Below are positions 1 through 7,124 of a stretch of 64,000 nucleotides of DNA, piece after piece (position 1 is the stretch's first letter; each line of letters starts with the position of its first letter). The stretch covers positions 1 through 64,000 of the forward strand of contig NZ_NKTZ01000010.1 of the NCBI RefSeq assembly GCF_003207855.1. Direction: 5' to 3'. The notes beneath the pieces are model-generated. The model ran no database searches. It was not told the origin of the DNA and was given only the letters and a program-made list of their open reading frames with translations. The DNA is from Komagataeibacter rhaeticus. GTDB taxonomy: Bacteria; Pseudomonadota; Alphaproteobacteria; Acetobacterales; Acetobacteraceae. Position numbers and translations under genes: made by a program.

Positions 1-4
1 CGAC

Positions 5-40
5 GCCATCTGGTCCGGGGTTAACCCCGGACCAGATGGC
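5..40. repeat. Perfect 36-bp palindrome
   Basis: Two 18-base arms meet with no loop: GCCATCTGGTCCGGGGTT followed directly by its reverse complement. It lies 51 bp downstream of the phage gene ending at 92, in non-coding sequence at the left edge of the window. There is no T-run, so an intrinsic terminator is unlikely. A protein-binding or recombination site is possible, but nothing further can be said from one copy. Confidence 0.6.
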
Positions 41-91
41 CAACAGCAACGCCGTCAGAAGGGCGGCATAACAACAACCGGGTATAGCTTA

Positions 92-604
92 TCAAGCCCG
101 CAAAACTGTCCGAACGGACGGGACCACCTCTGAAGCCCCGTCCGCCCCGATCAGCGCGGACAGGGCGGATGTGGTGCCCGACTGGCTGGCCGCCACCTGC
201 GCGGGCTGTTCCAGCACCAGCCGGTAGGGAATGACCACGCCCTTGTGCTGGTAATCATAGGAATACTGGACAATCCGCACCACCAGCGACAGCCCGGCCC
301 CGCTGAAGGCCACGGGCGTGCCCGCCACCCGCATCTGCTTGAGCGCCTGCGCGCGCGCAAGGGCCGTGGGGCCGACAAAGGTGCCCTCCAGCTCCAGCCG
401 GTCGGGGTCGTTGCCCACCGCGTCGAGAATGCGGTTGCCACCGGGCAGGCGATGGACCGCCACCTGCTGGCCGCCCCCATCGCGGATGAGCCGGGGCACT
501 TCCATGCCGGTCAGGGTCAGCCCGCCAATGGTCACGGGGGCGGACGCCCACAGCCGCCCGACCGACCCGATGGCGGTCTGGGCATTCATGAGTGCAAGGG
601 ACAT
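92..604 (-). CDS. Phage tail/baseplate protein (170 aa)
   Basis: The protein starts MSLALMNAQTAIG and contains the stretches VHRLPGGNRILDAVG and VVIPYRLVLEQP. That pattern is typical of baseplate-associated proteins of contractile-tailed phages, which follow the tape measure gene. The ATG at 604 is chosen over upstream GTG/TTG starts because the region before it has no phage-like protein sequence. It is the most distal gene of the minus-strand tail cluster visible here, and the rest of the baseplate genes should lie left of the window. Family assignment is from general resemblance and position only. Confidence 0.6.
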   Translation of the reverse strand: MSLALMNAQTAIGSVGRLWASAPVTIGGLTLTGMEVPRLIRDGGGQQVAVHRLPGGNRILDAVGNDPDRLELEGTFVGPTALARAQALKQMRVAGTPVAFSGAGLSLVVRIVQYSYDYQHKGVVIPYRLVLEQPAQVAASQSGTTSALSALIGADGASEVVPSVRTVLRA

Positions 605-915
605 GTGTTGTTTCCGCCATGGTTGAGAAAAGCCGCCCCCTGCGGCCGGTCCGTGCCCGATGCGCCATCTGGCGTTCCGGCCGACACAGGCGATGGGACT
701 GGCGTGATGACACCCGTGCGCGCGGCACATGCTCCACGCGCCCATGCACGGTCTGGCGCGCCACCTGGCAGGTGATGTGCCCGGCGGCTACAGGCTGACC
801 TGCCTGCGGCGGGCGGTCCGTGCCGCCCGCATGCTGCCTGGCGCCCCGCCCGGCGGGTGATCTGCGCAATGTTTACAGCCGGGCCTGCCTGCGGTGCGGG
901 CGGGACCCGGCGCGT
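605..915. other. Gene-free gap in the tail cluster
   Basis: This 311-bp interval lies between the tape-measure-like gene and the next tail gene. Several frames are open across it because of the high GC content, but none has phage-like sequence or a ribosome binding site. No hairpin terminator or repeat stands out. Confidence 0.4.
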
Positions 916-2199
916 TCATGCCCCGATGGAGCGGCCGGGCAGCTGCGCGTGGCGCAGGGTGTCGGGCGCCGTACCGGTGGCGCGGTGTTCATGCAGCGCG
1001 CGGCTGGTGTCGATCCGGGCCATGGCCTGACCCAGCACATGCCGGTCCAGCGTAAGCGGGATCGTCACCTGCACGACGGGACCATTACCTGCCCCGCCTG
1101 CCTGTGGGGCCGCAGGGGCGGCATGGCCGCCGCCGGGTGGCTGCGGGCTGATGAAGGGCGGCCTGCCCGCCATGCCACGCGCGGGCGCGCGCTGCGGCCT
1201 GAACGCCCGGAGCGTGTCGCGCGCGCGCAGCATGGCATGCGCCGCCGGGAGGGCTGCGGGTGGCGGGGTAGAGGCCAAGACCGCCCGGTACGGCGGCAGG
1301 TGCCGCACCTGTACAGACCCCGACGCCATGTCAGGTGGCGCCATGCCGGGTGGCGCCATGTCAGACAGCGCCATGCCGGGCAGGCTGGCCGCGCTGCGCC
1401 GTGGCATGGCCAACCGGCCTGTCATGGCGGGTAATGGCGGGATGCGCACCGCACCATCGTCTTTCCCCTGCCTGCCCATGTCCGTACCCGTTACATGACG
1501 GGGCGGCAGGGCCATGCGCCCGCCCGCCCCCTGCGCGCCGGGTACGGGAAAGGCGATGCGGCCCGGCATCCGCCCCCCTGCCGGCAGGCCAACCGGCAGG
1601 GCAGCGGCAGCAGGCACTGGCGGGAGCGGGGGCGTTGCATCGTTGCGCGCCCGGCCGGGGCTGCCTGCCCCGTCCCGGCGCAGTGCGGGCGGTGATGGAT
1701 ACGCCGCCATGCGGACAGGCCCCCTGATGGCAGGGGCCAGCCGGGATATGGCGGCAGCAGGGCTGGCGGGCACATTGGCCAGCCGCCCCGTGGGCCGTGG
1801 CATGCCGCCCGGGCCATTGGCTACGGGCCCGCGCGGGCCTTTCCCGCCCATGATCCCGCTTCCGGGCCGCATGGCGGGCATCCGGGCCGCCGGGGCAACA
1901 GGCCGGCCGGGCGTGCCGCCCCCCTGCCCGCTCCGCACGGGCGGGGGCCTGACCCCGCTATCCGCTGCGGGTGGTGGCGCGGAAGGGGGCACAGGCGCTG
2001 GCACGTCCATGCCGGCCACCATGGCGGGCGGGCGGGCGACATGGGGCGGGATGGCCCCCATACGGCCACGCGCGCGCAGCAGGCGCGACAGCGCGGCAAC
2101 GCCCGGTGCCACGTCCCCCCGCGGGCGCGGGATCACCACGCGCCCACCCGCGCGCAGGCGCGCCACAAGGCGTTTCGTGGCCTGGCGGCATTCAGCCAT
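916..2199 (-). CDS. Tape-measure-position tail protein, Pro/Gly/Met-rich (427 aa)
   Basis: The gene lies directly after the frameshifted tail chaperone and before the baseplate gene, the usual place of the tail length tape measure. The ATG at 2199 (MAECRQATKRLVARL) overlaps the TGA that ends the -1 frame of the chaperone, which supports this start over the longer open frame. The protein is unusual. It is short for a myovirus tape measure, has no obvious transmembrane or long coiled-coil stretch, and its middle is low-complexity with Met-Ala-Pro-Pro-type repeats near residues 270-290. Only the C-terminus (VVQVTIPLTLDRHVLGQAMA) resembles the C-terminal end of tape measure proteins. The role is inferred from position and this C-terminal motif. 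A degenerate or internally deleted tape measure is a real alternative. Confidence 0.5.
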   Translation of the reverse strand: MAECRQATKRLVARLRAGGRVVIPRPRGDVAPGVAALSRLLRARGRMGAIPPHVARPPAMVAGMDVPAPVPPSAPPPAADSGVRPPPVRSGQGGGTPGRPVAPAARMPAMRPGSGIMGGKGPRGPVANGPGGMPRPTGRLANVPASPAAAISRLAPAIRGPVRMAAYPSPPALRRDGAGSPGRARNDATPPLPPVPAAAALPVGLPAGGRMPGRIAFPVPGAQGAGGRMALPPRHVTGTDMGRQGKDDGAVRIPPLPAMTGRLAMPRRSAASLPGMALSDMAPPGMAPPDMASGSVQVRHLPPYRAVLASTPPPAALPAAHAMLRARDTLRAFRPQRAPARGMAGRPPFISPQPPGGGHAAPAAPQAGGAGNGPVVQVTIPLTLDRHVLGQAMARIDTSRALHEHRATGTAPDTLRHAQLPGRSIGA

Positions 2200-2676
2200 C
2201 GGGGTCTTCCCATTGTCGCGCATTCCAGTCATATCGCCCGCCCGCAAGCTCCCCAAACGCTACCAGAAAGGCCATGCGCCGCACGCGCGGCATGTCCATG
2301 GCCACACTCCACGGCACCCCGTTCGCAACCAGGGCCGCGACCTCGATCACGACGGGGTGCCGGCTCAGTTTTTTGCGGCAAGTTCCTCCGCCTGCGCCCC
2401 GCCTGCCGCCTCCGCGCCAAACATGGCGTCCGACAGCGCCGTAATCCCGGCATTGCCGATCTGGTTGGCAAGCTGCTCAAGCTGGAGGCGCGAGGCCGGG
2501 CGAATCACGGGCACGCCGTCTATCGCCTCTACCGAACTGACCATCAGCGCGTATTCCATCCACGCCGTGGTGGGACTGGCCGGGCCGAATTCCAGCAGTG
2601 CCAGCACATCGCCCGGTCCCCGCTCACGCCACGTCAGCGTGCGGCCATCGCCGGTTTTTACCGTCTGTTCCGTCAT
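2192..2676 (-). CDS. Tail assembly chaperone, -1 frameshift product (about 161 aa)
   Basis: If the ribosome slips back one base on A AAA AAC (2374-2368), reading continues in an open frame as LSRHPVVIEVAALVANG and ends with GGRYDWNARQWEDPDG before a TGA at 2194-2192. That ending, with an aromatic, Trp-rich tail, is what the extension of phage tail chaperones usually looks like. The last bases overlap the ATG of the tape-measure-like gene. The two-form chaperone made by programmed frameshifting is well established in lambda-like and many myovirus tails. Here the site, open frame and gene order all fit, but the event itself is inferred. Confidence 0.75.
2365..2676 (-). CDS. Tail assembly chaperone, short form (103 aa)
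   Basis: This is the small protein between tail tube and tape measure, equivalent in place to lambda gpG or the P2/Mu chaperone. The start MTEQTVKTGDGRTLTWRERG at 2676 has a strong Shine-Dalgarno (AAGGGGG) six bases upstream, so the longer frame beginning at 2709 is not used. The last codons are GCA AAA AAC followed at once by TGA, which places a perfect A AAA AAC slippery heptamer against the stop. Ribosomes that slip back one base would make the longer form described separately. The chaperone family is inferred from size, position and the slippery site. Confidence 0.75.
   Translation of the reverse strand: MTEQTVKTGDGRTLTWRERGPGDVLALLEFGPASPTTAWMEYALMVSSVEAIDGVPVIRPASRLQLEQLANQIGNAGITALSDAMFGAEAAGGAQAEELAAKN
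2368..2374 (-). promoter_or_regulatory. Slippery heptamer A AAA AAC for -1 frameshifting
   Basis: On the minus strand the bases read A-AAA-AAC in the zero frame of the chaperone, immediately before the TGA at 2367-2365. X-XXY-YYZ heptamers of this kind are classic -1 slip sites. The downstream -1 frame stays open for 58 codons. Confidence 0.75.
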
Positions 2677-2686
2677 GCGCGCCCCC

Positions 2687-3118
2687 TTACGATACGCGGC
2701 TGCGCGCACGCGCGGTAAACGTGATGGTCTGGGTCACCAGCGTTTCGGACTGGTAGCGCCCGGCATCCGACAGTTGCAGGGAAGCGCCGATGAACTCGTA
2801 CGTGCTCAGCGTGCCATCGCATTCGGTCACGTACTGGTAGATACTGCCCAGCACCACCGTGCCCGCCGACCAGAAGCCGCTTTCAATCGCGGCAAACAGG
2901 TCATCCGCCCCCGCGCTGTCGCGCTGGAAGGTAAACTGCCCGCCCCAGCCGCCCGGCACGTCATAGAACAGCGGCATGTCGTTCAGCGGGTTGGAGGCAA
3001 GCTGGTGCGTGCGCTGCTGCGCGTTGAAGCCGGTTACCGTGGGCAGGTCGACGCGGCTGCCGTCATAGACCAGCACCACGCGGCAGTCACGGCCGATATT
3101 GAAGGGTTTGGTGGACAT
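2687..3118 (-). CDS. Phage tail tube protein (143 aa)
   Basis: Small protein following the tail sheath gene, as the tube does in contractile-tailed phages. It begins MSTKPFNIGRDCRVVLVYDG and has the mixed beta-strand character expected of a tube monomer, including GFNAQQRTHQLASNPL and YEFIGASLQLSDAGR. It ends eleven bases before the chaperone start. It is separated from the sheath gene by a strong intrinsic terminator at 3141-3170, so tube expression may depend on read-through or its own promoter. Confidence 0.75.
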   Translation of the reverse strand: MSTKPFNIGRDCRVVLVYDGSRVDLPTVTGFNAQQRTHQLASNPLNDMPLFYDVPGGWGGQFTFQRDSAGADDLFAAIESGFWSAGTVVLGSIYQYVTECDGTLSTYEFIGASLQLSDAGRYQSETLVTQTITFTARARSRVS

Positions 3119-3140
3119 TCATCACTCCATGCGCGGAAGG

Positions 3141-3170
3141 AAAAAAGGGCCGCCACAGGCAGGGCGGCCC
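3141..3170 (-). terminator. Intrinsic terminator between sheath and tube genes
   Basis: On the minus strand an 8-bp stem GGGCCGCC / GGCGGCCC with an 8-base loop is followed by six T. It lies 13 bases after the sheath stop codon and would reduce transcription into the tube, chaperone and tape genes. This could set the sheath-to-tube expression ratio. Confidence 0.8.
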
Positions 3171-3182
3171 GTAAGGCGGGGC

Positions 3183-4667
3183 CTAGCTGGCGGTGGTGGC
3201 GGTGCTGACCGTCACGCTTGCCCCGCCCTGCAGGTTGACTACGAAGAAGCGGTTGATACCCTGGTAGCGCACCTGCACATCGGCACGCACGTAGCCCAGC
3301 GCGGTTTCGGATTGCGGGTTGTTGGTGGCGTCGCACACCACCGCCCAGGATGCGCTGGCCAGGATGCCGCTGCCCGCCATGTTGGACAGCGTGCCCAGCA
3401 GGACGGCGCGGATATCACCAAACAGCGCGGTACCGATCACCTCACCCACAAACGCGCCCATGCCAGCGTTCAGCGTTTCGGCAATGTAGTTGGTCAGGCG
3501 GGTGTAGCTGTCATCATCGGTCACATCATCGCTGGAGGTATTGATGCCACCGCGCACCGCCCAGTAGCTGCCACCGGGTGCCGGGTTGCAGATCACGTCG
3601 ATCCCGGCCGCGAACAGGGCCGAAAGCTCGGCGGTGGAATAGGTCTGGCTTGTCCCGCCTGAGACCAGCCCCGCCTTCTGGCTGCCCACCACGCCATACA
3701 GTTCCTTGTTCAGGCTGGACTGTTCGGGCGAAAGCCCGCCCAGCAGCCCCGCGACAAACGCCTGTGGCGGCACCAGCATCAGCCCGTTGGTATCATCATC
3801 CCACCACAGCCAGTCCCCGAACATCAGCTTGACGGCGTAGCTGTCCAGCCCGGCCGCGGCCTTGGCCGCAACGGCGCTGGCAATGCCGTCGCCCGCAGGG
3901 CCGCAGGCAATCATGTACAGGCCCTCCCCCAGGCCAAAGGCGGCCTGCGCGGTCCAGCATGTGCTGTCGCTCACGCCCGCCAGCAGGCCCAGCGCGCAGC
4001 CCTGCCCGCGCAGGGCATACAGGCCGGTGCGGGTCACGCCATCGGTACCGACAAAGGCGGCGGTTGCGGGGGCCGCGCCATCGGCCCCGCCCGCCAGCGT
4101 AACCGCGCCTGCCGCCAGCGCGGGCACGGTGGTGGGCAGGCCCACGCGCACCAGCGCCGTGCTGTCCGCTGCCACAGCCGCCGCCAGTACGGCCCATGTG
4201 GCGCCGCGATAGCTGCGGCTGCCCAGCGTGGCGTGGCTTATGGCCAGGGTATAATTCGTGGTGATGATGGCGTCCTGCGCCAGTGTGGCACTGATGGCAT
4301 TGCCCGCGCTGCCGGTGTGGATGGCCGTAAGCGTTACCCCATCCAGCGTGCCGGTGGCGGCTGCGTCCGTGCCGTCGGTCACGCGCACGCAGCGGAAGTC
4401 GGATGCCCCCTGCATGATGGCGATGTTGACGGCCGTGCCGATATCACTGGCCAGCGCCTGCTTGGGGCCGAAGGCGGACAGGCAGTCCCCCATCGCGCCC
4501 ACGATGACCGGCGTGCCCACCGGCCCCCATGTGGCGGTGCCCACCAGGCCGATCCGCCCGGTGGAGACGCCATTGAGCGCAAGGCTTTGCGGTTTGAGGA
4601 TCTGCACATACAGGTCGGGCACGTTCAGGCTGTTGGTGTTCAGCTGGCCGGACTGGTAGATGGTCAT
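3183..4667 (-). CDS. Phage tail sheath protein (494 aa)
   Basis: This is the largest tail gene here and precedes the tube, the conserved order in myoviruses. The N-terminus has the sheath-like segment TGRIGLVGTATWGPVGTPVIVG. The middle is Ala/Gly/Thr-rich with variable surface-domain character (GTLDGVTLTAIHTGSAGNAISATLAQD), and the C-terminal part has RLTNYIAETLNAGMGAFVGE and ALGYVRADVQVRYQGINRFFVV, like the conserved core that grips the tube. The length is within the normal range for sheaths. The ATG at 4667 is preceded by AAGGGGAA. Its presence shows that the prophage tail is or was contractile. Confidence 0.85.
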   Translation of the reverse strand: MTIYQSGQLNTNSLNVPDLYVQILKPQSLALNGVSTGRIGLVGTATWGPVGTPVIVGAMGDCLSAFGPKQALASDIGTAVNIAIMQGASDFRCVRVTDGTDAAATGTLDGVTLTAIHTGSAGNAISATLAQDAIITTNYTLAISHATLGSRSYRGATWAVLAAAVAADSTALVRVGLPTTVPALAAGAVTLAGGADGAAPATAAFVGTDGVTRTGLYALRGQGCALGLLAGVSDSTCWTAQAAFGLGEGLYMIACGPAGDGIASAVAAKAAAGLDSYAVKLMFGDWLWWDDDTNGLMLVPPQAFVAGLLGGLSPEQSSLNKELYGVVGSQKAGLVSGGTSQTYSTAELSALFAAGIDVICNPAPGGSYWAVRGGINTSSDDVTDDDSYTRLTNYIAETLNAGMGAFVGEVIGTALFGDIRAVLLGTLSNMAGSGILASASWAVVCDATNNPQSETALGYVRADVQVRYQGINRFFVVNLQGGASVTVSTATTAS

Positions 4668-4770
4668 GCGGGTCTTTTCCCCTTGAGGCGCGTTGGCGCG
4701 TGTTGAGCGGAACGGGTCGGGCTGGTGTTCACGGACTGCCGGGAAAGCGGGCGCCAGGACGTTCCGGATG

Positions 4771-4842
4771 AGGCGTTTTTCAAAAAGCCCCGACGAACGC
4801 CGCCTTTTTGAAAAAAGGTGGCACCCAAAAACTTTTATTCGT
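4771..4842. repeat. Dispersed intergenic repeat, copy 1
   Basis: This copy contains the core GCCGCC-TTTTTGAAAAAA-GGTGGC, followed by CACCCAAAAACTTTTATTCG. A second small inverted repeat (AGGCGTTTTT-CAAAAAGCC) lies just before it. It sits between two phage genes and belongs to a family found in at least seven other gaps of the window. Confidence 0.75.
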
Positions 4843-4865
4843 TAAAGTGTTGTTTCCAGGCGTTT

Positions 4866-5735
4866 TTATCCGGAAGGCGGGCTGAGCAGCACGTCACCCG
4901 CCACCATGCCCGCACCCATGCCAATGCCACCCGCCAGCATGGCGGGCGCGGCGCGGGTCAGGTCGGTATCAAACGTGACAAGGTAGCGGGCGGGGCGGGA
5001 AAACAGGCCCCGGTTCATGGCGGTGTCGTCGTTGGTGGTGGCACGGGCCTCGATACGGAAGGTGGAACCCCGTGCATCGGTCAGCCAGTCGGTCAGGGCC
5101 AGCGCGTCACTTATAGCCTGCCCCAGCACATCGCGTGCTTCGGGCAGGGCCGACCATGCGGTAATGACAAACATCTGGCTCTGCCTGCGCGCCACGCAGC
5201 GCGCCGCCTGCGTGCCCGCGTTGATGGCCTGCACGGTGCAGCCTGCGGGTCCTGTCAGGCTGGCGCCCACGGCCGTGGCCCCCGGCAGGCTGGCCGCCAG
5301 CGTGGCCGCGATGCTGGCGGCCGTATCGCCCGCCACCGCCACATGCAGGCCGCATGCGGTGCCGGTCACACCGGGCAGGCCCCCCACCCGCAGCCCCACC
5401 GTGCCCGAAGGCACGGCACCGCCGGCAACCGATACGGTGGCCGTGGTGCCGGTTACGCTTATGCTGGTGGTGGCGGGGGTCTGGCTGTCCAGCCGCCATG
5501 GGCGGCCGAGTGGTTCATCCAGCCGCGTCCAGCTTTCGGGCAGGTCGGTTATGCCAATGAAGTCGCAGCCCTGTTGCAGCGTGTGGGCGGCATTGCCCTG
5601 GTCGGCCTGTGTCAGTTCTCCCCGGCGGATGATGAGTGGCCTGCCGGTCACAGCCCCGCTGGCGGTGCCATCGGGGCACAGGGCGGCGGCCAGCGCCGTG
5701 GCAATGGCGGTGGAAATTGTGGCGATATCAGCCAT
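4866..5735 (-). CDS. Phage head-tail/tail protein of unknown function (289 aa)
   Basis: Lies between the neck gene and the sheath. It starts MADIATISTAIATALAAALCPDG and contains PLIIRRGELTQADQGNAAHTLQQG near residue 35-60, an Ala/Gly/Thr-rich region around 90-160, and a C-terminal part RYLVTFDTDLTRAAP. Position suggests a tail completion or tail terminator protein, but no family is recognised with confidence. An ATG at 5735 starts it, and a copy of the intergenic repeat lies between it and the gene upstream. Confidence 0.6.
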   Translation of the reverse strand: MADIATISTAIATALAAALCPDGTASGAVTGRPLIIRRGELTQADQGNAAHTLQQGCDFIGITDLPESWTRLDEPLGRPWRLDSQTPATTSISVTGTTATVSVAGGAVPSGTVGLRVGGLPGVTGTACGLHVAVAGDTAASIAATLAASLPGATAVGASLTGPAGCTVQAINAGTQAARCVARRQSQMFVITAWSALPEARDVLGQAISDALALTDWLTDARGSTFRIEARATTNDDTAMNRGLFSRPARYLVTFDTDLTRAAPAMLAGGIGMGAGMVAGDVLLSPPSG

Positions 5736-5788
5736 GCTGGTCGGGTTCCTGTGTCATTTCCCGGCAGGAAAGTATTCAGAAAGAACAG

Positions 5789-5843
5789 AAGTTTTTGGGT
5801 GCCGCCTTTTTTCAAAAAGGCGGCGTCCTTCAAAGCTTTTCAA
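5789..5843. repeat. Dispersed intergenic repeat, copy 2 (inverse orientation)
   Basis: Reads AAGTTTTTGGGTGCCGCC followed by TTTTTTCAAAAAGGCGGC on the plus strand, that is, the family element in the opposite orientation to copy 1. It abuts the stop codon of the phage gene at 5844. Confidence 0.75.
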
Positions 5844-6494
5844 CTATACCTGCTGGCGCCCCAGCTGGCAGCGCACACCCCACGGGCTGGCCCGTGCGCC
5901 GCCAATGGTGTAGCGGCTGCCCGCCCCGTCATCGACCCACATGGCGGGCTGCACGCTCAGCGTGGGAATGGCGGGCAGGAACATTTCATACCCGCCCGTA
6001 TGGATGCCGCCCGGCTGCACCGGCCCCGGCACCCCGGCCCCGCTGCCGGGGCGGATCAGGGCGGGCCAGAAGGTGGCAACGGCAGTCTGGGCCGATACGT
6101 CGCCCGATGTGGCATACCCACCCGGAGCGGCCACATCCGCCGCCACGGCCATGGTGGTGCTGAGTGTTACCACCGCGTTGCACAGCACGCACAAGGGCGG
6201 GCGGAACGGCTCGGCACGCGCGATGAAATATGTCTCCGCCCCGCACGTCACAATATCGCCTGCCTGCACGTCCGCCGTGTCCAGCAGGGCAAAGACAAAG
6301 GGCACATCCCATAGCGCGGGACCGGCAAAGCCGAAGGCACGGTCGTTGTTGAACGCCGCCATGACCCGTGCATGGGGTGTCGCGCACGGGCTGGCGGGCG
6401 TGGTGGGGCGGTACTGGGTGGCGGGTGCCCCAAGGCGGGTGGCCGCAACGGCAAACCCCCTTGCCGCCAGATGGCACAGGGCTTTGTGGTCCAT
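5844..6494 (-). CDS. Phage neck/head-completion protein (216 aa)
   Basis: The true start is the ATG at 6494, which overlaps the TGA of the upstream connector gene (ATGA overlap). Longer open frames in this register are artefacts of GC content. The protein runs MDHKALCHLAARGFAVAATRLG and later has a segment about an extracted value (VQAGDIVTCGAETYFIARAEPF) typical of small phage head-completion proteins, where a compact beta fold is expected. Position between connector and tail genes supports a neck role. No exact family is claimed. Confidence 0.6.
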   Translation of the reverse strand: MDHKALCHLAARGFAVAATRLGAPATQYRPTTPASPCATPHARVMAAFNNDRAFGFAGPALWDVPFVFALLDTADVQAGDIVTCGAETYFIARAEPFRPPLCVLCNAVVTLSTTMAVAADVAAPGGYATSGDVSAQTAVATFWPALIRPGSGAGVPGPVQPGGIHTGGYEMFLPAIPTLSVQPAMWVDDGAGSRYTIGGARASPWGVRCQLGRQQV

Positions 6495-7042
6495 CAGATG
6501 ATGATCTCCCCCATTCCGCGCAGCCCCGGCCCCGGCGGCACGCCCAGAAAGTTGCAGAGCTGCACCCGCCAGCGGGTATAGAGGGTGAACCGATCGGTTA
6601 CTTCGCTGCGGTTGCGGGTCCACACGGCGGCGCGGTCGGTATCCAGATTGGCGGTTGCCGCCATGATCGCGCCCTCCAGCATCTGGCACTGGGCAATAAA
6701 GGCGCGGGCCTGCGCGCACTCGGCGGGGGCCAGGTTGCGCAGCCGCCATTCATTGAAGCCATAGACGCGGAAGAACCGCCACGACTGCATGCCACTGTCC
6801 TGCCCGCCCAGTGCGGGATAGCCCATGTAGCGCCGCGCCTGCGCCAGTTCGGTCTCGACCAGGGCGGTATCGGCCATGGTGGCGGCGGTGGGGGGCAGCA
6901 TGGGCGCCGGTTCCGTGCCAGTTGTTGCCGTGCCGGTAACGTCCGTTCCCGTCGTGCTGCCGTCCGTTGCATCCGCCGCCGGTGTGCTGGCGGTGCCTGC
7001 CGCAGCGGTCGTGGTGGCATCCGTGGTGGTGGTATCGGTCAT
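6494..7042 (-). CDS. Head-tail connector-like protein with Thr/Ala-rich N-terminus (182 aa)
   Basis: Follows the capsid gene. The first 60 residues are almost pure Thr, Ala, Asp and Gly, a flexible tail. The folded part starts near residue 65 (ELAQARRYMGYPALGG) and contains WRFFRVYGFNEWRLRNLAP and DRFTLYTRWRVQLCNFLG. Size and position fit a head-tail adaptor. The stop overlaps the next start by the ATGA arrangement, implying translational coupling. The long simple-sequence N-terminus is odd for a connector. Confidence 0.55.
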   Translation of the reverse strand: MTDTTTTDATTTAAAGTASTPAADATDGSTTGTDVTGTATTGTEPAPMLPPTAATMADTALVETELAQARRYMGYPALGGQDSGMQSWRFFRVYGFNEWRLRNLAPAECAQARAFIAQCQMLEGAIMAATANLDTDRAAVWTRNRSEVTDRFTLYTRWRVQLCNFLGVPPGPGLRGMGEIII

Positions 7043-7071
7043 GTCTGCCCCCGTTGCATGTGGGTTGACGG

Positions 7072-7110
7072 GCCGTGGCGGGGGGCGGCAGGTCGCGCCC
7101 CCGCCACGGC
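7072..7110. promoter_or_regulatory. Long GC hairpin after the capsid gene
   Basis: GCCGTGGCGGGGG and CCCCCGCCACGGC form a roughly 13-bp stem in the short gap between the major capsid gene and the connector gene. There is no T-run, so it looks more like an RNA-processing or attenuation hairpin that protects the abundant capsid mRNA than a full terminator. Confidence 0.5.
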
Positions 7111-7124
7111 ATTACGCCGGAAGG

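Noticed and set aside
2229-2480. Open frame overlapping the tail chaperone
   Set aside because: It is in the +1 register, not the -1 register reached by the slippery site, and has no ribosome binding site or phage-like sequence.
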